Shown: positions 1 through 6,244 of the stretch, piece after piece | Layout: every line of letters starts with the position of its first letter | Numbering within the stretch: the stretch's first letter is position 1 | NCBI GenBank assembly: GCA_946615275.1 | Contig: CAMOHV010000017.1 | Coordinates: forward strand, 1 to 11,006 | Source of the DNA: an uncultured Verrucomicrobiota bacterium | GTDB lineage: Bacteria > Verrucomicrobiota > Kiritimatiellia > RFP12 > UBA1067 | DNA: 11,006 nucleotides | Direction: 5' to 3' | Position numbers and translations under genes: made by a program | The notes under the pieces: generated by a model | Databases searched by the model: none | What the model saw: the letters and a program-made list of their open reading frames with translations, nothing else | What the model was told of the DNA's origin: nothing

Positions 1-167
1 CCCGTCTCGTCGAGCAGCGAGAATTCAGCACAACCCCTATCCCTGACCGAATACGAACATAGCGAGAACGGCTCTCTGTAGAATCCGGTGATAGTGTTCG
101 GAATGAAAGACAAGTGAAGGCATGGCGCAAAACCCATCATTTCAGGCAACTGATCCCGAGCGAAGTG

Positions 168-956
168 TCAAACTCTCATGTGTTTGTGCCGGAGCCCCAG
201 CTGTCGACTGAGGTCACCAAGGGAGTCAGGAGACAAATCAGAAAGAAGGCGTTGTAATCCAAGCGGCGCCGAAAGTGGGGAATCTGTGAAGCCTCTTTCT
301 TTACAGATGTGCTCGACAATCTCCCTCGCCGTAGTCTTCATGCGATTTGGCTGCAACACGTCAAAAGGTTTCCAGCTGGAAGAAATCTCTTGGAAGCGAC
401 TGGGAGTGATGACCCCATTTGAGGTGTAAAAGAGTTCCGAAGCGACCTGATCTAGTTCTCGGCGGAAATACTGAAGAACGGTATAGCAATCGCTTCCATA
501 ATCGGTCACGATAGTTTGAAGAATGGACCATGACGATTGAGACGGTTTGTTTCGACGCACCAATTCAATGGCAGTTGCGATATCTTCTCCAAAGCTAATG
601 TCTCCTTGCTGATCCAACCACTCAACCAACCGATCTCTGACTGACCTAGCTAACCGCTCAATATCATAATAGGGGTTCTCAAGAGCTTCTTCCGCTAAAG
701 TCCCTGCAATAGCACCATAGACGAGTAGGGTGTTGCTTTCGTCATCTATAATGTGATCCAAATTATATCCATGAACATATCCTTCTGAATCTTTCGTCCT
801 ATTTCGCGACAGCACGATATCTCGCTCGCCCCGAACATGCATCAGAATTGCGTGTCCTGTTTCGTGGTAACAGATGGACCATACTTTCAATTCCTCAACA
901 TCGGGTGGATCAAGATCAGTTTGATGCTCATCCGTAAAATCTGGAGTAAACTTCAT
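168..956 (-). CDS. Stand-alone M41 (FtsH-type) zinc peptidase-like protein
   Basis: Seen: 262 aa with HETGH at residues 31-35 (an HExxH zinc site) and, about 90 residues later, GEDIATAIEL. This matches the FtsH pattern 'DL..AT', whose Asp (D125 here) is the third zinc ligand. Known: M41 peptidases are normally fused to an AAA+ ATPase and membrane anchored. Here there is no Walker motif and no clear membrane segment, so any unfolding would need a partner. The ATG at 954-956 was chosen because it overlaps the upstream stop as ATGA; an in-frame TTG at 978-980 would add 8 residues, and neither start has a good ribosome site. It is the last gene of the minus-strand cargo operon. Its DNA is AT-richer than everything else (721-780 holds 21 G/C in 60), suggesting separate origin. 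No gene or terminator was recognised between it and base 1. The substrate is unknown; proteolytic activation or clearance of the neighbouring toxin is only a guess. Confidence 0.7.
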   Translation of the reverse strand: MKFTPDFTDEHQTDLDPPDVEELKVWSICYHETGHAILMHVRGERDIVLSRNRTKDSEGYVHGYNLDHIIDDESNTLLVYGAIAGTLAEEALENPYYDIERLARSVRDRLVEWLDQQGDISFGEDIATAIELVRRNKPSQSSWSILQTIVTDYGSDCYTVLQYFRRELDQVASELFYTSNGVITPSRFQEISSSWKPFDVLQPNRMKTTAREIVEHICKERGFTDSPLSAPLGLQRLLSDLSPDSLGDLSRQLGLRHKHMRV

Positions 957-1144
957 CGGCTTGTTATTGGTTCTGAGCAAATTGCCAATCGCCTGCTTAC
1001 ATCTCTTCCGGCGCCGGCCCGACGCCCGTGAGCATCGCCCTGCGTATGGCGCGGGTCATGGCCGACCGTAAAACAGAGGGGCGCGACAGCCCCGGCCGTG
1101 ATGGCCAGAGCCAGGGCGGCGGGGATGGGTTTCACCGGCTTCAT
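953..1144 (-). CDS. Small hydrophobic protein between immunity and peptidase genes
   Basis: A 63-aa ORF starting MKPVKPIP, followed by an Ala/Val/Leu-rich stretch (about residues 9-27) that could be one membrane helix or a signal peptide. The tail is polar and Arg/Gly-rich. The family was not recognised. Evidence that it is a gene: its ATG (1142-1144) overlaps the immunity gene's stop as ATGA, its own TGA overlaps the peptidase ATG the same way, and CGGGAG lies 6 bases upstream of its start. An in-frame extension to 1192 would run back into the immunity gene and lacks such a site. It may only be a coupling ORF that carries ribosomes to the peptidase start, or a lysis/anchor-type accessory protein; the sequence does not decide. 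Confidence 0.45.
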   Translation of the reverse strand: MKPVKPIPAALALAITAGAVAPLCFTVGHDPRHTQGDAHGRRAGAGRDVSRRLAICSEPITSR

Positions 1145-1407
1145 TGGTTCTCCCGCTTGGTCCACTTCTCCCCATCGAATACGAACGCGCACGGTGGCGA
1201 TGTGTCAAGGATCGATGCGGTCAACGGCACCAGTTTCTTTATCTCGTCCACGGCTACGATTTTAGCATCGCCGAGTTCATGGGCTAGGTCGCACAGGATC
1301 TGCCAACCGCTATCATCAGGATTGACTGGTTCGGCGCGATAAGCAAACCTCGCCTTGCCACCGTTCTCCATGACGTGCTTGCAGATGATCGCAGCAGTTC
1401 CAGGCAT
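1141..1407 (-). CDS. Imm33/DUF2185-like immunity protein
   Basis: An 88-aa cytoplasmic protein with no signal peptide or membrane segment. Residues 23-35 read YRAEPVNPDDSGW, matching the 'YRxEPxNxxDSGW' signature I associate with DUF2185, also called Imm33. The rest (acidic 'DLAHELGD', then a central helix and a short C-terminal strand) fits that fold. Known: Imm33 proteins lie beside bacterial toxin genes and are assigned as immunity proteins. Context agrees: the gene starts 11 bases after the stop of a protein ending in an HNH nuclease domain, the usual toxin-then-immunity order. A good ribosome site (AGGGAG, 7 bases before the ATG) supports the start. Inferred role: binds and blocks the HNH domain. 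The family call rests on motif memory, not a search; some DUF2185 proteins have no known toxin partner. Confidence 0.65.
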   Translation of the reverse strand: MPGTAAIICKHVMENGGKARFAYRAEPVNPDDSGWQILCDLAHELGDAKIVAVDEIKKLVPLTASILDTSPPCAFVFDGEKWTKRENQ

Positions 1408-1418
1408 GGCTAGTCTCC

Positions 1419-3149
1419 CTATTCCAGGTGGTTACTTTTTCTGATGTTTTCCTCGCGAGAGATCACCCGAGCGTTCTCGGCCGAGTTTTCTCCCCCAAGG
1501 GACCGCGGAATGATGTGGTCGATCTGGGCTTCCCGTGGATCCGGCACATATCCTTTTGTGTACCTTCCTGCACGAGAAAGGATGGTACCACTTTCCTCGC
1601 TGATAAGAATTCCGCCGGACTGTTCAAGATGTTGCTGGTAGATCTCCCGCCGTTGCGACGGGGTGAAATCGAGTCCAGGACCAACCGTGGAATGGCTAGT
1701 ATTGTACTGATAATGAAACTGTGGAGGTTCTCTGGCTGTTGGCGTGTCTGGCGAAGGTGAGGAATCCTTCGAGTATTCATGCGCCGCCACGCCAACTGCA
1801 ACGGCGAGGGCGGTGGCGGCAATTTCAACGCCGTGATCGCTGATCCAGTCGCCGGCCTTCGCAAGAAAGCCTTTCTCCTTGGGCTGGTATCGGGGCTGCA
1901 GTTGGGGGCGATAGGTCGGCGCCTGGGGCGAAAACGAAAATGCCGACTGCTGGTACTGGTCCTGGTATTGGGGCTGCTGGTACTGGTATTGGGGCTGCTG
2001 GTACTGGTATTGGGTGTCTGCGTACTGATACGATCCGCCGCCGTAGGAGTAGTGGTGGGAAGGAGACTCCGTCGCGGCGACTATCGCGCAAGCGATCCCG
2101 AAGGCGGTGGCGATGCCTGTCGAGGAATAGGCGATGCGGCGTCCCCAAGACAGTCGTGGAGGTGCAACCGGGCATTCCATCTCGGCCCCGTTGGCGATTC
2201 TTCTGGCTTCGCACTTGTTCCAGTATCTATTGACCGGAACCACGGTCACGCGGAACAGGGCGCGAAGGGGAACGAAAAGGAGGTAATACAGAAGGCCGGT
2301 CAGACACTTCCAAACGAAACCGACTACCTTCTCGACCTTTCCGTCTGCCGCTATGATCCGACGGTTCAGGAGGCGGCGCAACCAGTTTGCCACAGGAACG
2401 ACGCCGCGTCTCCATGAACAGATGAGGGCTAGGGCTACTCCAACGCAGATGTTTCGGAGAAGGAACCATAGGCTTTTCGATAGAAAGCAAACGAACGCGA
2501 CAAGCACGGAGACCACGAGGAACCGCGGCACGGTCCAGAAGCAGGAAAGGACACGAAGGAGGCCCCGAAGAACCGCCCATTTCCGAACGGGCGCTTGGGG
2601 CGGCGGATCCTTTTCGAGTTCCCCGAAATCAAGCGCCTCCCCTGCGGGCTTCCAGTCCTCCGCAAGACTGGCGCGGATCAGCGAGTCCCGCGTAATCTCC
2701 CCCGTGTGGACGAGCCGGCGAAGCTCGTCGAATCCGACGGGCCCTACCGTGTTTCCACTGGGGTCGGATAGGAACCACGTCCTGCCGTCAACCTTCTCGT
2801 TCTTCGCGCCGCGGCCTATGATCCGACGGTCCAGGAGACGGCGCAGCCAGTTCGCCGCGGGAACTACGCCGCGCTTCCATGCGAAGGCGAAAGAGACTCG
2901 AAGGAGGTCCCGAAGAACCGCCCATTTCCGAACGGGAGCTTGGGGCGGCGGATCCTTTTCGAGTTCCCCGAAATCAAGCGCCTCCCCTGCGGGCTTCCAG
3001 TCCTCCGCAAGACTGGCGCGGATCAGCGAGTCCCGCGTAATCTCCCCCGTGTGGACGAGCCGGCGAAGCTCGTCGAATCCGACGGGCCCTACCGTGTTTC
3101 CTCTGGGGTCGGATAGGAACCACGTCCTGCCGTTCCCTTCATCCTTCAC
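1419..3149 (-). CDS. Membrane protein with two GYF_2 domains and C-terminal HNH nuclease (putative toxin)
   Basis: 576 aa from the GTG at 3147-3149, chosen because AAGGAGG sits 6 bases upstream; an upstream TTG would bury that site. Domain order: two near-identical GYF_2 domains (about 10-51 and 125-166, each WFLSDP...VGP...W), hydrophobic segments near 210-223, 227-244 and 280-297, another at 341-360, a Tyr/Gln-rich repeat tract (367-401), a hydrophobic stretch 441-456, then an HNH domain at the extreme C-terminus. HNH residues visible: D544-H545-IIP, N555/N559, N568 and K571, i.e. the 'DHIIPxSxGGxN...N...N..K' pattern. Known: HNH domains at C-termini are common nuclease toxins, and GYF_2 domains bind peptides and occur in bacterial membrane proteins. 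The Imm33-like gene follows by 11 bases. No secretion motif was recognised (no LXG, PAAR, RHS or signal peptide), so export, or action as a membrane-tethered nuclease against phage, are both open. Confidence 0.75.
   Translation of the reverse strand: MKDEGNGRTWFLSDPRGNTVGPVGFDELRRLVHTGEITRDSLIRASLAEDWKPAGEALDFGELEKDPPPQAPVRKWAVLRDLLRVSFAFAWKRGVVPAANWLRRLLDRRIIGRGAKNEKVDGRTWFLSDPSGNTVGPVGFDELRRLVHTGEITRDSLIRASLAEDWKPAGEALDFGELEKDPPPQAPVRKWAVLRGLLRVLSCFWTVPRFLVVSVLVAFVCFLSKSLWFLLRNICVGVALALICSWRRGVVPVANWLRRLLNRRIIAADGKVEKVVGFVWKCLTGLLYYLLFVPLRALFRVTVVPVNRYWNKCEARRIANGAEMECPVAPPRLSWGRRIAYSSTGIATAFGIACAIVAATESPSHHYSYGGGSYQYADTQYQYQQPQYQYQQPQYQDQYQQSAFSFSPQAPTYRPQLQPRYQPKEKGFLAKAGDWISDHGVEIAATALAVAVGVAAHEYSKDSSPSPDTPTAREPPQFHYQYNTSHSTVGPGLDFTPSQRREIYQQHLEQSGGILISEESGTILSRAGRYTKGYVPDPREAQIDHIIPRSLGGENSAENARVISREENIRKSNHLE
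1950..2014 (-). repeat. 21-base tandem repeats encoding YQYQQPQ
   Basis: About three tandem units (one carrying a 6-base insertion) of a 21-base, in-frame repeat encode (YQYQQPQ)n in the linker between the fourth hydrophobic segment and the C-terminal part of the GYF/HNH protein. The tract is predicted to be disordered. Its length could vary by slippage without breaking the frame. Confidence 0.8.
2351..2416 (-). repeat. Diverged partner of the 2816-2881 repeat
   Basis: This 66-base stretch matches 2816-2881 with about 9 mismatches by eye, at an offset of 465 bases. Both encode the segment W(K/R)RGVVP.ANWLRRLL.RRII of the GYF/HNH protein. It is the downstream half of the same duplicated unit as the GYF repeats. 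Confidence 0.8.
2554..2788 (-). repeat. GYF-unit direct repeat, copy near the protein middle
   Basis: This 235-base block is repeated at 2899-3133 (offset 345 bases, exactly 115 codons) with only three differences that I can find. It encodes the second GYF_2 domain plus its proline-rich linker. The flanking part of the same duplication is clearly more diverged. Confidence 0.9.
2899..3133 (-). repeat. GYF-unit direct repeat, N-terminal copy
   Basis: Partner of 2554-2788 with three mismatches over 235 bases. It encodes the first GYF_2 domain. One mismatch changes Arg (PRGN) to Ser (PSGN) between the two copies. Confidence 0.9.
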
Positions 3150-3163
3150 GTCAGTCCTCCTTG

Positions 3164-3316
3164 TCAAATTTCTTTCTCGAAGCCCACGGTCTCAATGCTC
3201 ACGCAAACAGCACGCCTCATGGAGTCGGCATTCTCGAATTTCTCGACCCTTACCTTGTGTTCCTTCCGCGTCTTGGCGCCGAACATGCCGTCTGCCAGTG
3301 TATGACGAACCTTCAT
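3164..3316 (-). CDS. 50-aa ORF opening the minus-strand cargo operon
   Basis: The ORF runs from ATG at 3314-3316 to TGA at 3164-3166 and encodes a basic, soluble 50-residue protein (MKVRHTLADG..., ending GFEKEI). The family was not recognised. Its stop lies directly before the AAGGAGG ribosome site of the GYF/HNH gene, a normal operon join. The -10 box of the only visible promoter ends 8 bases before the ATG, so the message would be leaderless or nearly so and no Shine-Dalgarno is possible. It may be a small regulator of the toxin operon or a non-functional leader. In-frame ATGs at codons 11 and 33 also lack good ribosome sites. Confidence 0.5.
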   Translation of the reverse strand: MKVRHTLADGMFGAKTRKEHKVRVEKFENADSMRRAVCVSIETVGFEKEI

Positions 3317-3324
3317 GGCGAACT

Positions 3325-3353
3325 ATTATAGTCCTTCGGACCCGACGGGTCAA
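3325..3353 (-). promoter_or_regulatory. Sigma70-type promoter of the toxin operon
   Basis: On the minus strand TTGACC (3348-3353) is separated by exactly 17 bases from a perfect TATAAT (3325-3330). Transcription should start near 3317-3319, at the first ATG of the 50-aa ORF. It is the best promoter match seen in the window. Confidence 0.8.
3339..3351. promoter_or_regulatory. Candidate operator palindrome over the -35 box
   Basis: GACCCG-A-CGGGTC is a perfect 13-base inverted repeat overlapping the -35 hexamer and the upstream part of the spacer of the minus-strand promoter. This is where a repressor would compete with RNA polymerase. The regulator is unknown; candidates within the window are the 50-aa protein and the two small HTH-like proteins. 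Confidence 0.5.
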
Positions 3354-3492
3354 ACGTCTGGCGCCGGGAACTAGGGCGAAACTTTTTTTGGACTTTTTCG
3401 GAGGGTCGCTCCCAAAGGGAAGAGCGAACGGGGCAAATCGGCGACGAGCCGCCGCCGCGAAGCCCCCGCAACCCCAAAAGGAAAACCCAAGA

Positions 3493-4296
3493 ATGAAGAT
3501 ACCATCCTGCTTCGTCTCCATCCCGGCGGACAAGTACCACGCGGACGCAAGGGCCGGGAAGTACCTGTCGAGCCACCTCCTGGCCGACTTCCGGAGGAGC
3601 CCGATCCTCTACAGGAAGAAGACCACGGGCGAGATCGCGCCCTCCGACTCGCCGGCGCTCGCGCTCGGCCGCGCGGCGCACACCCTCATCCTGGAGGGCC
3701 GCGCCGCCTTCGACGAGGAGTACCTCGTCTCCGACGGCCCGAAGAACCCGAAGACCGGCGAGCCCTACGGGCGGACCACGAAGGCGTTTGCCGAGTGGTC
3801 GGCCGCGCAGACGAAGGCCGTGGTTCCCGAGCGCGAGTTCGGGCTGATGCTCAAGCTCCAGAAGGCAGTCTGGCTGAACCATGCGGCGTCGGAGCTTCTC
3901 TCCGAGGGCTTCGCCGAGGGCGTCGTCCGCCGCGTCCACCGCGACGTGCCGTGCCAGATCCGGTGCGACTGGGTCTGCCCCGGCGGCCTGGTCGACCTCA
4001 AGACGTGCGACTGCCTCGACTACTTCGAGGGCTCGGCCCGCGCGCTGGGCTACATTTCGCAGATGGCCTTCTACCGCGCCATCCTGCGCGAGGCCGGCTG
4101 CGGCACGCTCCCGGTCCACCTCATCGCGGTGGAGAAGAGCGAGCCGCTGCGCTGCGGCGTGTGGCGCATCGCCGACGCCGCGCTCGACGAGGCCGAGAGC
4201 CGCAACGACGCCGCCATCGACCGCCTGCTCGAGTGCCGCCGGACGGACGCGTGGCCGACCGGCTTCGAGGACGTCCGCATCCTCACCGACTTCTAA
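3493..4296 (+). CDS. RecE/ExoVIII-type PD-(D/E)XK exonuclease
   Basis: 267 aa. Predicted to resect double-stranded DNA ends to give 3' single strands for annealing. Motifs in order: GRAAH at 59-63 followed by LILEG (the GxxxH motif of RecB/RecE-type nucleases), D159 (RCDW), VDLK at 167-170 (catalytic D..DxK) and QMAFY at 190-194 (the QxxxY motif). This fits the 'exodeoxyribonuclease 8 PDDEXK-like' domain, with the stand-alone length usual in phages. The ATG at 3493 follows AGGA by 10 bases; the open frame continues upstream across the toxin gene, but that is an overlap artefact. It is the first gene of the plus-strand operon, divergent from the cargo operon across 176 bases. The next gene, a Sak4-like ATPase, is its expected partner. 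Lambda-Exo-like or Cas4-like relatives are less likely. Confidence 0.85.
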   Translation: MKIPSCFVSIPADKYHADARAGKYLSSHLLADFRRSPILYRKKTTGEIAPSDSPALALGRAAHTLILEGRAAFDEEYLVSDGPKNPKTGEPYGRTTKAFAEWSAAQTKAVVPEREFGLMLKLQKAVWLNHAASELLSEGFAEGVVRRVHRDVPCQIRCDWVCPGGLVDLKTCDCLDYFEGSARALGYISQMAFYRAILREAGCGTLPVHLIAVEKSEPLRCGVWRIADAALDEAESRNDAAIDRLLECRRTDAWPTGFEDVRILTDF

Positions 4297-4320
4297 CCCC
4301 AAACCCAAAGGAAACGACAC

Positions 4321-5070
4321 ATGGCAATCATGGATTCCATCACCACGGCGAAGACCGCCGATCCCCCGCGCGCGGTCGTCTACGGCCAGAACGGCGTCGG
4401 CAAGACGAAGTTCGGGACGACGGCCCCGGACCCCGTCTTCGTCCCCACCGAGGACGGCCTCGGCCAGTACGAGGTCGCCAAGTTCCCCCTCGCCAAATCG
4501 TTCGACGAAGCGATGTCGTACCTCGCCGCGGTCCGCGACGAGAAGCACGACTTCAAGACCATCGTCCTGGACACGGCCGACTGGCTCGAGCGCCTCATCC
4601 ACGACAAGGTGTGCAACCAGTTCGGCGCCTCCAACATCGAGAAGGTCGACGGCGGCTACGGACGCGGGTACGTCCACGCGCTCGGGTACTGGCGCAAGGT
4701 CCTCGCCGTCCTCGACGAGATCCGCACGCGGCGCAAGATGATCGTCCTCGTCCTGGCCCACTGCAAGGTGGAGCGCTTCGAGGACCCGGAGAACGCCTCC
4801 TACGACCGCTACTGCCCGCGGCTGCAGAAGCTCGCCAACGCGCTCCTGTGCGAGTGGGCGGACGCCGTCCTCTTCGCCACGCAGCGCATGCGCGTCGACG
4901 CGGCGACCGGCAAGGCCACGCCCATCGGGGCGGACGGCGGCCAGCGCGTCCTGCGCTGCATCGGCGGCCCGGCCTGTGTGGCGAAGAACAGGTTTGACCT
5001 CCCCGCGGAGATCGAGCTGAACTGGCAGTCCTTCGTCGACAACATCGGCAAGGGGGCCGCCCATGCCTGA
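4321..5070 (+). CDS. Sak4-like RecA-fold ATPase (AAA_24), single-strand annealing/pairing protein
   Basis: 249 aa. Walker A GQNGVGKT at residues 22-29, Walker B TIVLDT at 80-85, a later beta strand ending VLVLAH (142-147) with a polar sensor, and a C-terminal AKNRFDLP (221-228). The sequence also has the 'VPTEDGLGQY' switch after the P-loop typical of phage AAA_24 proteins. Known: Sak4 proteins are short RecA-core ATPases that pair or anneal single-stranded DNA, working with a phage exonuclease and an SSB. Here it lies between a RecE-type exonuclease and a DUF669 protein, the classical neighbourhood. The start has AAAGGAAA 6 bases upstream. It overlaps the following small gene by 8 bases. A generic phage nucleotide-binding protein is the fallback name. 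Confidence 0.85.
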   Translation: MAIMDSITTAKTADPPRAVVYGQNGVGKTKFGTTAPDPVFVPTEDGLGQYEVAKFPLAKSFDEAMSYLAAVRDEKHDFKTIVLDTADWLERLIHDKVCNQFGASNIEKVDGGYGRGYVHALGYWRKVLAVLDEIRTRRKMIVLVLAHCKVERFEDPENASYDRYCPRLQKLANALLCEWADAVLFATQRMRVDAATGKATPIGADGGQRVLRCIGGPACVAKNRFDLPAEIELNWQSFVDNIGKGAAHA

Positions 5071-5317
5071 CGAGCCCCGCCTCATCCGGCTGCACCTCCC
5101 GAAGACGTGCGAGAGCTGCGGCGGCCCCATCGCCGCCGGCGAGTGGGCCCGCATGGTCTTCGTGGAGGAGAACGGCACGGCGCGGTTCTACCACCGCGTC
5201 TGCCCCGGCGCCGGCGCCACGGTCGAACGGCCCGGCCCGCGCATGCCCGGATTCCTCCGGCGCGCGCTCGGCCTCGGCGGCCGGCGCCCGGTCTCGCTCG
5301 CCACCTGTCTTTCGTAA
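5063..5317 (+). CDS. Small cysteine-containing (zinc-finger-like) protein
   Basis: 84 aa, family not recognised. It has a C16-x2-C19 knuckle (TCESCGGPI) and, about 25 residues later, H44 and C47 (YHRVC), which could complete a CCHC-type zinc site. The C-terminus is Arg/Gly/Pro-rich and basic, with no membrane segment. It starts inside the ATPase gene (8-base overlap) with AAGGGGG 7 bases upstream, so translation is probably coupled. Position between the annealing ATPase and the ssDNA-binding protein suggests a nucleic-acid-binding or adaptor role, but that is inference only. Confidence 0.65.
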   Translation: MPDEPRLIRLHLPKTCESCGGPIAAGEWARMVFVEENGTARFYHRVCPGAGATVERPGPRMPGFLRRALGLGGRRPVSLATCLS

Positions 5318-5360
5318 CCCAACCCCAAACCCAACAACACAAGCACAAAGGAAACCCCAA

Positions 5361-5861
5361 ATGGCATTCCTCAACTTCAACGCGACGGAAGTCGCTCCCA
5401 CCGCGCCCCTCGAGGCGCTCCCCGCCGGCACCTACGAGTGCGTCATCATCGAGTCCGAGATGCTCCCCACCAAGGCGGGCAACGGCTCGTTCCTGAAGCT
5501 GACCTTCGAGGTCGTCTCGGGCGAACACACGGGCCGCCGCCTCTGGGCCAGGCTCAACCTCGACAACCCGTCCAAGACGGCGGTCGAGATCGCCCGCGCC
5601 GAGCTTTCGGCCATCTGCCACGCTGTGAACGTCCTCACGCCGCAGGACAGCTCCGAGCTGCACAACCTCCCGCTCCTCGTGACGGTGAAGGTCCGGCAGC
5701 TCGAGGACGGCGCCGTGAACGACATCAAGGGCTACGCGCCCGTGTCGCGCGCACAGGCGCGCCAGGCGGCCGCTCCCGCCGCCCAGCCTGCATCCGCCCC
5801 TGCGGCGGCCGCAGCGGCCCCGCAGGGCGCCGCAGGAACGGTCCCCCCGTGGCAGCGCTAG
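5361..5861 (+). CDS. DUF669 family, probable phage ssDNA-binding protein
   Basis: 166 aa. The N-terminal 125 residues fit DUF669: MAFLNFNATEV, then PAGTYECVIIESEM, FLKLTFEVVSGEHTGRRLWARLNLDNPS (with W62) and a strand-rich end VTVKVRQLEDG. A low-complexity Ala/Pro/Gln tail (about 134-160) follows and ends in PPWQR. Known: DUF669 proteins occur beside Sak4-type ATPases and PD-(D/E)XK nucleases in phages and are considered functional SSBs. A flexible tail ending in a short conserved tip is also typical of SSBs, although here it is not acidic. The ribosome site AAAGGAAA lies 6 bases before the ATG, in an unusual A/C-rich leader. The end overlaps the RusA start by 13 bases. Confidence 0.8.
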   Translation: MAFLNFNATEVAPTAPLEALPAGTYECVIIESEMLPTKAGNGSFLKLTFEVVSGEHTGRRLWARLNLDNPSKTAVEIARAELSAICHAVNVLTPQDSSELHNLPLLVTVKVRQLEDGAVNDIKGYAPVSRAQARQAAAPAAQPASAPAAAAAAPQGAAGTVPPWQR

Positions 5862-6244
5862 CGGTGGAGCTGCCCTGGCCGCCCACGGTCAACACGTACT
5901 ACCGCCACGTCGGCCCCCGCGTCCTCATTTCCCGCGAGGGCCGACGGTTCCGGGAGAGGATCGTCGCGCTGATGCGCGGATGCCGGCGCCTCGAGGGCCC
6001 GGTCTGCCTCACGGGCGACTTCTTCCCCCCGGACCGGCGGAGGCGGGATCTGGACAACGTGGCCGGGAAGGCGCTCCTCGACGCCCTCAGGTACGCCGGC
6101 GCCTACGAGGACGATTCGCAGGTGAAGCGGATGGTCCTGCAGATGCGCGAGCCGATGCCGCCGGACGGCGCCTGCTACCTGAAGCTCGAGGAGATGGACG
6201 AACACGACGAAGCGGAGTGCAGCCATGCAGACGAACGACGATGA
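5849..6244 (+). CDS. rusA: RusA-like Holliday junction resolvase
   Basis: 131 aa, close to the usual RusA length of about 120. N-terminal ELPWPPTVNTYYRH followed by a Ser-Arg-Glu-Gly turn (28-31); core RRRDLDNVAGKALLDAL with acidic D67, D69 and N70, K74, then AYEDDSQV with D88 and D89. These are the acidic residues used for metal-dependent cleavage in the family. Predicted to act as a dimer that cuts four-way junctions symmetrically. The GTG at 5849 was chosen (AGGA 11 bases upstream); a GTG at 5864 is possible but has no ribosome site, and no ATG exists before the conserved N-terminal motif. It overlaps DUF669 upstream and, by 20 bases, the HTH protein downstream. It is the resolution step of the recombination cassette. 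Confidence 0.85.
   Translation: MAALAVELPWPPTVNTYYRHVGPRVLISREGRRFRERIVALMRGCRRLEGPVCLTGDFFPPDRRRRDLDNVAGKALLDALRYAGAYEDDSQVKRMVLQMREPMPPDGACYLKLEEMDEHDEAECSHADERR

Noticed and set aside
1..81. Possible C-terminal end of a plus-strand gene (frame open from base 1 to TAG at 79-81)
   Set aside because: Only 26 codons, no recognisable motif, and other frames are open over similar lengths. Too short to call.
1779..2417. 212-aa plus-strand frame with VLVLGLL repeats
   Set aside because: It is the opposite-strand reading of the Tyr/Gln repeat tract in the HNH protein; the repeats are the same DNA.
3369..3400. T-run after a weak stem (GGGCG...CTTTTTTT) as a plus-strand terminator
   Set aside because: The possible stem is only about 4 base pairs, and no plus-strand gene ends upstream of it.
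2353..3492. N-terminal 380 residues of the plus-strand frame that continues into the exonuclease
   Set aside because: Antisense to the GYF/HNH gene and Arg/Ser-rich. The exonuclease homology and ribosome site begin at 3493.
3313..5178. 621-aa minus-strand open frame
   Set aside because: It is antisense to the exonuclease and ATPase genes, whose motifs are clear. It is Val/Arg/Asp/Ala-rich low-complexity, typical of shadow frames in GC-rich DNA.
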